Assembly (NCBI GenBank): GCA_023450835.1
Contig: JAEXGM010000071.1
Span: forward strand, 1 to 24,563
DNA length: 24,563 nucleotides
DNA from: Bacillota bacterium
GTDB taxonomy: Bacteria > Bacillota > Clostridia > Lachnospirales > Lachnospiraceae
Reading direction: 5' to 3'
Each line of letters begins with the position of its first letter. Within the stretch, counting starts at the first letter, position 1. Under the pieces are notes generated by a model. The model had not been told where the DNA came from. It did no database searches and was given only the letters and a program-made list of their open reading frames with translations. Both the position numbers and the translations under genes were made by a program. This document shows, in pieces, positions 7,601 to 14,664 of the stretch.

Positions 7601-7668
7601 GAAAATTATACGAATAATTTGTGAAAATGTACAAAACAAACTTTAAAATAAAAAGTTTATTTAATGTA

Positions 7669-7697
7669 TTGACGAAATACGAATGTTATGCTAGCAT
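7669..7697 (+). promoter_or_regulatory. SigA-type promoter of the transporter/glycosidase operon
   Basis: TTGACG (7669-7674), a 17-nt spacer ending in TGC, then TAGCAT (7692-7697): a good -35 with an extended -10 (TGn) that compensates for the weaker -10 box. Transcription would begin near 7704, placing the operator at 7721-7734 within the first 30 transcribed bases. Confidence 0.6.
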
Positions 7698-7720
7698 ATA
7701 AACATGTTTTAAATAATAAA

Positions 7721-7734
7721 TAAAGTATACTTTA
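7721..7734. promoter_or_regulatory. Candidate operator 2, just downstream of the operon start site
   Basis: TAAAGTATACTTTA is a perfect 14-bp palindrome with a GTATAC core, matching the site over the regulator's -10 box. Its place just after the predicted start site and just before the ribosome binding site of the first gene fits repression by blocking RNA polymerase. Confidence 0.68.
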
Positions 7735-7752
7735 ATTACTGGAGGTAACAAC

Positions 7753-8640
7753 ATGAGTAGTCAAGGTGCTCGTATTGAACAAGCAGGTTATCAAAGAAGT
7801 TTTTTACACAAAAGAGGGAGAGGAAAGGTAATTAAGAATTCCATTGTTCTGCTTCTTTTGATTTCATTAAGCATTCTATTCATGTTTCCGTTTATATGGA
7901 TGCTCATGACTTCTTTGAAAAGCAATAAGGAAATGATTCTTCCGATATTTTTTCCGACAGAAATTCATTTTGAGAATTATGTGAAAGCGATGACGTCAAT
8001 GCCCTTTGGCAGATATACCATAAACACTTTGATTATCACAAGCCTTAATATGCTTGGCACGGTGCTGTCATCCTCTCTGGTAGCCTATTCCTTTGCAAGG
8101 CTTCGCTGGAAGGGAAGAGATATCTGGTTTGTCGTGATGTTAGCAACCATGATGCTGCCCGGACAGGTTACACAGATACCGTTGTTTGTACTATATAAAA
8201 AATTAAACTGGTTGAATACATATTTGCCGCTGATTGCGGGTTCTTTCTTTGGCGGCGGTGCTTTTAATATCTTCCTTCTGAGGCAGTTCTTTAAGACGTT
8301 GCCTACGGAATTAGCGGAAGCTGCAAGAATTGACGGCTGCACAGAGATAAGAATATTCTCAAGTATCATGATGCCTCTATGTAAGCCTGCCATTGCAACC
8401 ATTGCAATATTTACATTTATGGGCTCCTGGAATGATTTCTTCGGACCATTGATTTATCTGACCGACCCTAAATTATATACCATTGCACTTGGCCTTCGTG
8501 CCTTCAAAGGGTATTCGGGAGTGCAATGGAACCTTTTGATGGCAGCATCCATTGTGACGGCATTACCTACCTTAGTGATATTCTTTAGTTTTCAGAATTA
8601 CTTTGTAAAAGGCATTACCCTTACAGGAATCAAGGGATGA
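7753..8640 (+). CDS. CUT1 carbohydrate ABC transporter permease, MalG type
   Basis: This inner-membrane permease subunit of a sugar importer has 295 aa, the usual length for the MalG-like (MetI-fold) partner. A basic N-terminus is followed by the first membrane segment (about 30-52, SIVLLLLISLSILFMFPFIW). Further segments and the cytoplasmic EAA loop follow at about 189-208 (EAARIDGCTEIRIFSSIMMP), which docks onto the ATPase. The C-terminal FVKGITLTGIKG is typical of MalG-type proteins. GGAGG lies 8 nt before the ATG. It is first in the operon, ahead of the binding protein, whereas most CUT1 operons run binding protein, MalF, MalG. Confidence 0.93.
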   Translation: MSSQGARIEQAGYQRSFLHKRGRGKVIKNSIVLLLLISLSILFMFPFIWMLMTSLKSNKEMILPIFFPTEIHFENYVKAMTSMPFGRYTINTLIITSLNMLGTVLSSSLVAYSFARLRWKGRDIWFVVMLATMMLPGQVTQIPLFVLYKKLNWLNTYLPLIAGSFFGGGAFNIFLLRQFFKTLPTELAEAARIDGCTEIRIFSSIMMPLCKPAIATIAIFTFMGSWNDFFGPLIYLTDPKLYTIALGLRAFKGYSGVQWNLLMAASIVTALPTLVIFFSFQNYFVKGITLTGIKG

Positions 8641-8655
8641 TATTTTTATGTGTAT

Positions 8656-8680
8656 TTTATTCAGCTATCGGCTGAAGAAA
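8656..8680 (+). other. Small hairpin between permease and binding-protein genes
   Basis: TTCAGC-TATCG-GCTGAA, extendable by four A-T pairs past a mismatch, lies in the 75-nt gap before the binding-protein gene and is followed by AT-rich sequence. It could be an mRNA processing or stability element for the downstream binding-protein message. It is not a strong terminator, as only scattered Ts follow. Confidence 0.35.
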
Positions 8681-8715
8681 ATAAATAATAATTATTTTTA
8701 AGAGGAGGAACTAAA

Positions 8716-10074
8716 ATGTTGGGCAAGTTTAGTAAAAGAGTTTTGTCGATGTTACTGGTGGTTTTACTTGTTGGGTCACTTGGGGCATGCAGTAAAAGCA
8801 CCGATACCAAGGCTCCTGCAACGGGCAATGGTACAGGAACAGAAGCAACGGGAGAGAAACCGAAAGAAAAGGTTAAGATTACCTACTGGCACATCTTTCC
8901 CGATGGGGATGTATTTAAAGATGTACATGACAAATTAATTAAGGATTTTAATGCATCTCAGGATGAAGTTTATGTAGAGGACTTAGGAATCAGTTTCTTT
9001 GATTTCTTATCTAAAATGGATACGGCAATCCCGGCAGGAACAGGCCCTGATGTTGGATTCATGGGACTGGGTGATAGTAATTTCCGAGCATCTTCCGGTG
9101 TCCTTGCCAATCTGAAACCGTATATTGATAAGGAAAGCTTTGATATGAGCCAGTTCTATGAATATGCAGTAAAAGATGTTACATATGACGGCGGCATCTA
9201 TGGTATGCCCATGATTTGGGGAACCCGTATGTTGGTTTATAACAAGCAGATGTTCCGTGATGCGGGACTTGATCCGGAAAGTCCTCCCAAGACATTGGAA
9301 CAGCTGGAAGAATATGCGGATAAACTGACAAAAGTAGATGCAAAAGGAAATATCGAAGTCATGGGCTTTCATCCTTCTTTAGGTAATGCTTCCTTTATGG
9401 ATTACCTTGACGGACGCGGCGGCTCCTTCTTTGATGAGAATGACAATCCTATTATCACCAGCCAGACTGTATTAGATACATTGACCTGGTATGTCGGCAT
9501 GACAAATAAGTATGGTGTAAAACAGGCACAGTCCTTAAAATCCACTTCTGCAACCACCGGTATTGATCCATTCCTGGCAGGATACGTAGCAATGGAAGTT
9601 AACGTAGATGACTTCTATAAGAAATTATCAGAGTCAGATATTGATTACGGCATCTGTTCCATCCCTATTCCTGCAAACGGAGGGGTTCGCGCAGCTACCG
9701 GCGACGGTTTTGACTTAGAGGTATTTGATCATGGCGATCCTGCTAAGATAGAAGCTGCCTGGAAGTTCGTTTCCTATATGACAAATGTTGAGAATCAGCA
9801 ATACTGGGCTGTTCAGAATAAATGGCCTGTTGCTAATCAGAAGGCAATGGAAACCAGCGAAGAGATTAAAGCTGATCCTAACTGGCAGACAATTGTTGCG
9901 GATATGCCTTATGCAGTGCCCAATAAATACATTACAAAGGCAAAAAACTGGTGGAATGCCATATCACCTGAGATTGAAGCCGCACAGAACGGACTGAAAA
10001 CACCGGAGGAGGCATTGAAGGATGCCCAGAAAGCGGTCGAGGCACAGATTCAGGAATACGACGCTACCCATTAG
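8716..10074 (+). CDS. Extracellular sugar-binding lipoprotein of the ABC importer
   Basis: This solute-binding protein (CUT1, SBP_bac_1 type, 452 aa) captures the glycan outside the membrane. A lipoprotein signal ends in SLGAC (lipid-modified Cys at residue 25), followed by a Thr/Gly-rich tether (about 26-50). The mature domain starts at KITYWHIFPDGD and contains GPDVGFMGLGD, DGGIYGMPMIWGTRMLVYNKQMF and GYVAMEVNVDD, all usual for the family. AGAGGAGG precedes the ATG. It sits between the two permease genes. Many Trp/Tyr residues near the binding-cleft regions fit an oligosaccharide ligand; which one is not readable. The following intergenic hairpin may favour a high level of this protein over the permeases. 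Confidence 0.93.
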   Translation: MLGKFSKRVLSMLLVVLLVGSLGACSKSTDTKAPATGNGTGTEATGEKPKEKVKITYWHIFPDGDVFKDVHDKLIKDFNASQDEVYVEDLGISFFDFLSKMDTAIPAGTGPDVGFMGLGDSNFRASSGVLANLKPYIDKESFDMSQFYEYAVKDVTYDGGIYGMPMIWGTRMLVYNKQMFRDAGLDPESPPKTLEQLEEYADKLTKVDAKGNIEVMGFHPSLGNASFMDYLDGRGGSFFDENDNPIITSQTVLDTLTWYVGMTNKYGVKQAQSLKSTSATTGIDPFLAGYVAMEVNVDDFYKKLSESDIDYGICSIPIPANGGVRAATGDGFDLEVFDHGDPAKIEAAWKFVSYMTNVENQQYWAVQNKWPVANQKAMETSEEIKADPNWQTIVADMPYAVPNKYITKAKNWWNAISPEIEAAQNGLKTPEEALKDAQKAVEAQIQEYDATH

Positions 10075-10086
10075 TAAGTGATTTTA

Positions 10087-10118
10087 CCGGCGGAGCATAT
10101 ATTTACATGCTTCGCTGG
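10087..10118 (+). other. Intercistronic hairpin after the binding-protein gene
   Basis: Arms 10087-10098 and 10107-10118 pair over 12 bp (two G-T wobbles) around an 8-nt loop, 12 nt after the stop codon, with no T-run. Such hairpins after binding-protein genes commonly protect the upstream message from 3' decay and so raise its level relative to the permeases. Confidence 0.6.
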
Positions 10119-10156
10119 TTGACTAAATGAGTAAAAGTGAAAGGAAGTCCTTTGAT

Positions 10157-11101
10157 ATGAATATGAACCAGAAGAATATAAAACCAGCAGCCAGGGCAAG
10201 CAGGCGCTCTGGTTTGCGCATGCAGACGAAGGAAGGAATTTTAGGATATGCATTTGCTTCCCCTTGGATTTTGGGATTTCTTATTTTTACTCTCTATCCC
10301 GTGTGCTCCTCGCTCTACTACAGTTTTACCAGTTATAATACCTTAAAGCCGCCGAAGTGGATTGGGCTTTATAATTATATCTATATGTTTACCAAGGACC
10401 CTCTTTTTATCAAATCCCTGATAAATACAGCATATTATGCAATTATCAGCGTTCCTCTTGGAATAGCTGCCGGAGTATTGGTCGCCATACTGCTGAATCA
10501 GAAAGTAAAGGGAATGCGTTTATTCCGTACTCTCTTCTATCTTCCTACCATTACCTCCTCGGTGGCAACTGCTCTTCTTTGGCTGTGGTTAATGGAGCCC
10601 AATTTCGGACTCTTTAATACCATCTTAGGCAAGATAGGAATTGAAGGACCCGGGTGGCTCAGTGATCCCGCATGGGCGAAACCTTCCCTGATATTTATGA
10701 GCCTTTGGACCGTCGGCGGAGGTATGCTTATTTATCTTGCCGCACTCCAGGATGTTCCCCAGTCTTTGTACGAGTCAGCATCCATAGATGGTGCCGGCGC
10801 TATGAAGCAGTTCTTTAAGATTACCTTACCTATGATTACGCCCACTCTTTTCTTTAATCTTATTACCGGTGTAATCGGCGGATTACAGGTATTTAATCAG
10901 GCTTTTATTATGACAAACGGAGGCCCGGCTTACTCTACCTATTTCTTTGCTTATCACTTGTATACAAAGGCATTTACCGAGTATTCCATGGGATATGCAT
11001 CGGCCCTTGCATGGGTGTTGTTAGTTATAACCTTGGTGCTTTCTATGATTATTTTTAAGACCAGTAACCGTTGGGTCTACTATGAAGGCGACCAGAAATA
11101 A
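10157..11101 (+). CDS. CUT1 carbohydrate ABC transporter permease, MalF type
   Basis: This second membrane subunit of the importer has 314 aa from the ATG at 10157. I prefer this start because AAGGAAG lies 9 nt upstream; an earlier in-frame ATG at 10127 has no ribosome binding site and would add 10 residues. A basic N-terminal stretch precedes the first membrane segment (ILGYAFASPWILGFLIFTLYP), whose 'SPW..GF..FTLYP' is the MalF-like signature. SFTSYN and GLYNY follow. The cytoplasmic EAA loop is at about 206-226 (ESASIDGAGAMKQFFKITLPM). The end (FKTSNRWVYYEGD) is usual for the type. It pairs with the MalG-type protein. No ATPase gene lies in the window, so an unlinked shared ATPase of the MsiK/MsmK kind is expected. 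Confidence 0.92.
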   Translation: MNMNQKNIKPAARASRRSGLRMQTKEGILGYAFASPWILGFLIFTLYPVCSSLYYSFTSYNTLKPPKWIGLYNYIYMFTKDPLFIKSLINTAYYAIISVPLGIAAGVLVAILLNQKVKGMRLFRTLFYLPTITSSVATALLWLWLMEPNFGLFNTILGKIGIEGPGWLSDPAWAKPSLIFMSLWTVGGGMLIYLAALQDVPQSLYESASIDGAGAMKQFFKITLPMITPTLFFNLITGVIGGLQVFNQAFIMTNGGPAYSTYFFAYHLYTKAFTEYSMGYASALAWVLLVITLVLSMIIFKTSNRWVYYEGDQK

Positions 11102-11122
11102 ACGGTGCCATATGGAGGTAAT

Positions 11123-13594
11123 ATGAGTAAATTATACTTTGTAGACGGATATCACGGGGGTATACGCGGTCATATGCCGGAAGGCTCCTGGCAGGATATT
11201 CTCCATGCTCTTGAAACCTATCCTGAGTGGAAGATCAGTCTGGAAATTGAACCGGAATCCTGGGAGTATTTAAAAAGGCATGATTATAAAACCTATCATA
11301 GATTACAGGATATCATCTCCGATTCTGTCTCAGGCAGCCGTTTGGAATTCATCAGCGGAAGCTATGCACAGCCTTTTTGCTGGGCAGTAAACGGTGAAAG
11401 CAATATTCGCCAGCTTATCTTAGGAGTCAAGCTTATCAAAGAACATTTTCCGGGAGTAATAGTTGACACCTATGCGGTACAGGAGCCTTGCTTTACTTCT
11501 TCGCTCCCTCAGATTCTAAAGAAATTGGGATATGCAAGAATGAGTTTAAAAAATCCCACTGCCTGGGGCGGTTATATGGCTAAAATGCCAGGAGAGATTA
11601 TTCGCCTCTTTGGCCGGGACGGTTCCTTCCTTCCCGCTGTTCCGCGTTATGAATGGGAAGAATTAATCAGCTGCAATGCGACGGAAGCTTCCGGTTATAA
11701 CTTCTCTTTTATTGAAGGCTTCGCAGAAAAATGCAACCTTCATGGTATCAAAGCACCGGCAGGAATGTGCCTGCAGGACCTTGGGTGGTCTTCGAAACCA
11801 TTGGTAAAAGATATAGATGTAGAATATGTTACCTGGCGGGAGTATTTTGAACGGTTTGGAGACCGTATCAACGGAGACGTGGAGCTGTCACAGGAAGATA
11901 TACTTACGGCTCTCCCCTGGGGGAACCGTATTCTGCAGGAGATGCTTCGTGGTGTCCGCCATGCTGAAAACCGAATACTGCAGGTGGAAAAATTACTGGC
12001 CATTGCAGAAGCGAAAAGCGGTGAAAGGGAGGAGTGCCGCCCTTTACTGGAAAAAGCATGGGAGAAGCTGATGCAGGCACAGCATCATGATGGATATATC
12101 TGTGCTACCTGTGGTGAGGGAACCCGCTTGTGGGCCTTTCAATCCAATGCCCTTGTAACAGATTGCTGTTCTTTGTTAGAGGAAATCACTGATTTGACAA
12201 TGAAAGCAGTATCCGGAAGACAGTCCACGGAGATTATACCGGGGAATGAACAATGGCTGAGGGTATATAACACCGTTGGAAATCCGCGCTTTTCCCTGGC
12301 AGAGGTTATGTTAGGATTTGATTATGGTGTCCGTGATGTGGAAGTATATGATGGACAGAATAACCGGTTATTATCGCAGATAGATCCGATTCGTCATTAT
12401 GAAGACGGCAGTCTTGGAGCGGCAGTCTTAAGATTCTATGGGGCGGCAGAGGGTATCGGCTACACCTCCTACCGTGTTGTTCCGGTAAATACGGTACCGG
12501 TCAGAAAAGTGATGGCGGTAAAAACAGCTCAGAATACAATTGAAGTGTCAGGTGATTATATTCATGTGGTTTTTGACTTAATGAAAGGCGGTTCCATCGT
12601 CAGGCTGTATGACAAGGAAACAAAGCGTGATTATGCCGAAGGAGTATCAGGCCTGGGCTCTTTACGCGGATATTCCATAAAGGAAGATAAGTTTATAGAT
12701 ACCATGGATTCACCTGTGGAATGCAGGATAAAATCCAACGGTTCACTATATACAGAACTTGTGTTCAGCGGAGAATTTCATGGGATAGCATTTGAGAATA
12801 CGGTGAGCTTCTCTCTCCATGAACGCCGCATTGATTTTGAAACATCCATTAACTTTTTAAAAGATACAGAAATAGGATATCCCTATGAGCCGGAGCCGGA
12901 AGAAAGGTATCATGGAAGGATAAGGTCCTCTTGCAGGGAGGATTACAAGATCGGAGTACAATTTCCTTTGGGGAACAGTCCGGTTAAAGTTATAAAAAGT
13001 GCTCCTTTTGATATATACGAGAGCAGATTGACTGACACTCGTTTTGATTCGTGGGATACCATTAAGCATAATATCATTAACGGTTATGTTGATATTTATC
13101 AAGAAAGCTCCAATTCAGGCCTGGCGATATTCTGTGATCATGTAAATGGCTATTCTCTGGCAGATAATCTTTTTACACTTACCTTAGGGTTTGGATATCA
13201 TAGTAATTTCTGGTGGGGATATCAGCCCCTTAGAGGAAAATGCAGGATGAAATATTCCGTTCTGCCTCATGCTCTTACCTGGGAGCAGGCATATATTCCC
13301 TATGAAGATTCTCTGCTCAGAGAACCGCTGCTGGTGGAACGTTTGCCCGGTAGACCTGATTCCGATAAACTGACTGTTTTTAGTTGTGAAAACAAGGCAG
13401 TGGAAACAGTTACGATATTGCGGAGTGAAGGAAAATCGCAAGTACGTCTGTTTCATAACAGCCATAAGAATGAAAAATTTGTTTCCAGGAGTACTCTTCC
13501 GGAATTTCGGGGAGTTTCAGCCAATCTCTATGGAATTCCTGACGGAAAAGAAGCGGCTCAGATTGGAAAATTGGAAATTAAAACATTGATATAA
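11123..13594 (+). CDS. Divergent GH38-like glycosidase
   Basis: This cytoplasmic enzyme (no signal peptide) has 823 aa and GH38 alpha-mannosidase architecture: N-terminal (beta/alpha) domain, helical middle and C-terminal beta-sandwiches. The ATG at 11123 has GGAGG 4 nt upstream; the longer GTG version (11105) is unsupported. It belongs to a branch opening with YFVDGYHGGIRGHMP. Compared with true GH38 enzymes, the HxD zinc pair is replaced by HGG (His about 11, no Asp two residues on). The usual Asp nucleophile (WLPDVFG in the other enzyme here) aligns with Gln-Glu in YAVQEPC (about 120-121). The downstream zinc-site motif AQHHDG (about 319-324) is kept. It may use altered catalytic residues, have a different specificity, or be impaired. 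It lies 21 nt after the permease gene in the same operon, so its substrate is likely the imported sugar. Confidence 0.8.
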   Translation: MSKLYFVDGYHGGIRGHMPEGSWQDILHALETYPEWKISLEIEPESWEYLKRHDYKTYHRLQDIISDSVSGSRLEFISGSYAQPFCWAVNGESNIRQLILGVKLIKEHFPGVIVDTYAVQEPCFTSSLPQILKKLGYARMSLKNPTAWGGYMAKMPGEIIRLFGRDGSFLPAVPRYEWEELISCNATEASGYNFSFIEGFAEKCNLHGIKAPAGMCLQDLGWSSKPLVKDIDVEYVTWREYFERFGDRINGDVELSQEDILTALPWGNRILQEMLRGVRHAENRILQVEKLLAIAEAKSGEREECRPLLEKAWEKLMQAQHHDGYICATCGEGTRLWAFQSNALVTDCCSLLEEITDLTMKAVSGRQSTEIIPGNEQWLRVYNTVGNPRFSLAEVMLGFDYGVRDVEVYDGQNNRLLSQIDPIRHYEDGSLGAAVLRFYGAAEGIGYTSYRVVPVNTVPVRKVMAVKTAQNTIEVSGDYIHVVFDLMKGGSIVRLYDKETKRDYAEGVSGLGSLRGYSIKEDKFIDTMDSPVECRIKSNGSLYTELVFSGEFHGIAFENTVSFSLHERRIDFETSINFLKDTEIGYPYEPEPEERYHGRIRSSCREDYKIGVQFPLGNSPVKVIKSAPFDIYESRLTDTRFDSWDTIKHNIINGYVDIYQESSNSGLAIFCDHVNGYSLADNLFTLTLGFGYHSNFWWGYQPLRGKCRMKYSVLPHALTWEQAYIPYEDSLLREPLLVERLPGRPDSDKLTVFSCENKAVETVTILRSEGKSQVRLFHNSHKNEKFVSRSTLPEFRGVSANLYGIPDGKEAAQIGKLEIKTLI

Positions 13595-13635
13595 AGAATA
13601 AAAATATATCTGTGCATAACGGAGGAAATGAAATC

Positions 13636-14649
13636 ATGGGTTTTCGTTTTAAAGAGCATGCGAGATTAATGGGAAGATTTGAAATAGAAGAAAGAACAGT
13701 AAAATGCGCATGGGTCAACAGCGCAGTATTTGTCACTTTTAAAGGAACGGCAATCAATATGGCCGCAGAGGATTCGGACGGAAATGATTATGTTGAAATC
13801 GTATTGGATGGCATCGCCCGTAATTGGATTAATCTGAAAAAAGGTATTCACGAGTATGTTATTGAAAAGAATTTAACAGAGGAGGAACATACTCTGGAGA
13901 TTCATAAGCGAACCGGTATCTTAACGGGAAGTATTCTGTTTCATGAATTCTCTCTGCCGGAGGGCGGAAGCTTTCTGGCACCTCCTCCCTCCAAAAAACT
14001 CCGCCTGGAATACTTCGGAGATTCCATCACCGACGGAGCGGGTATCGGACACCCTCATGAGGTGGCAGAAGCTACGGACCTGGATGACGGTTATATGTCC
14101 TATGTGGGAATCAGTGCAAGAATGCTAAACGCAGAATATCATACTCTGGCTATTTGCGGTATCGGTGTTTTACAGGATGCAAGAGGAAATATCAACGGAT
14201 TACCGGTGCATTTCTCCGGTACACTTGGCAGAGATACAAGGCCTTGGGATTTCTCAACATACCCTGCGGATGGGATTATAATTAACCTGGGGCAGAACGA
14301 TTATTCTAATCCTATTGATTATAAGAAATACATAGAAGCTTATATTGGTTTTATCAACGATATACTGGAAAAATATGCGGACCCCTATATCTTCTGCTGT
14401 GTCGGTACAATGAATAATAACTATCTTGACAGTGTGGAAAAGGTGGTGTCCTATTTTAATGAAAATGGACATAAGAAGGTATTCTTAGTAGATTTGGGAC
14501 TGATTCATCCCGAGGTTGAGGGCTGGGGCGGAGGCTTTCATCCGGGATACCAGACACATTATAGAATGGGGTCGGAACTTGCAGGGTTTATTGCCGAAAA
14601 GACAGGATGGGAGTTACGAAAGCGCCCGTTAATCGCAACAAAATGTTAA
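13636..14649 (+). CDS. Second CE2-type SGNH carbohydrate esterase
   Basis: This cytoplasmic 337-aa protein is homologous in layout to the esterase at 5207-6199: an N-terminal beta-sandwich (about 1-118; NWINLKKGIHEYVIEKN, HTLEIHKRTG), a FLAPPP linker like the FLTPPPP of the other, then the SGNH domain. Block I is GDSITDGAG (Ser about 130), block III reads GQND (about 219-222) instead of GTND, and the His lies in GGGFHPG (about 302). The ATG at 13636 has GGAGG 10 nt upstream; a GTG at 13612 is in frame but has no ribosome binding site. It stands between the two GH38 genes in the operon, fitting removal of O-acetyl groups that would block the mannosidases. The changed block III residue suggests a specificity different from the first esterase. 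Confidence 0.83.
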   Translation: MGFRFKEHARLMGRFEIEERTVKCAWVNSAVFVTFKGTAINMAAEDSDGNDYVEIVLDGIARNWINLKKGIHEYVIEKNLTEEEHTLEIHKRTGILTGSILFHEFSLPEGGSFLAPPPSKKLRLEYFGDSITDGAGIGHPHEVAEATDLDDGYMSYVGISARMLNAEYHTLAICGIGVLQDARGNINGLPVHFSGTLGRDTRPWDFSTYPADGIIINLGQNDYSNPIDYKKYIEAYIGFINDILEKYADPYIFCCVGTMNNNYLDSVEKVVSYFNENGHKKVFLVDLGLIHPEVEGWGGGFHPGYQTHYRMGSELAGFIAEKTGWELRKRPLIATKC

Positions 14650-14664
14650 AAAAGGAGTTTTTAC

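Noticed and set aside
10127..10156. Longer N-terminus for the MalF-type permease from the ATG at 10127
   Set aside because: No ribosome binding site before it, whereas AAGGAAG is correctly placed before 10157.
11105..11122. GTG start for the GH38-like protein
   Set aside because: The ribosome binding site lies inside this extension and serves the ATG at 11123.
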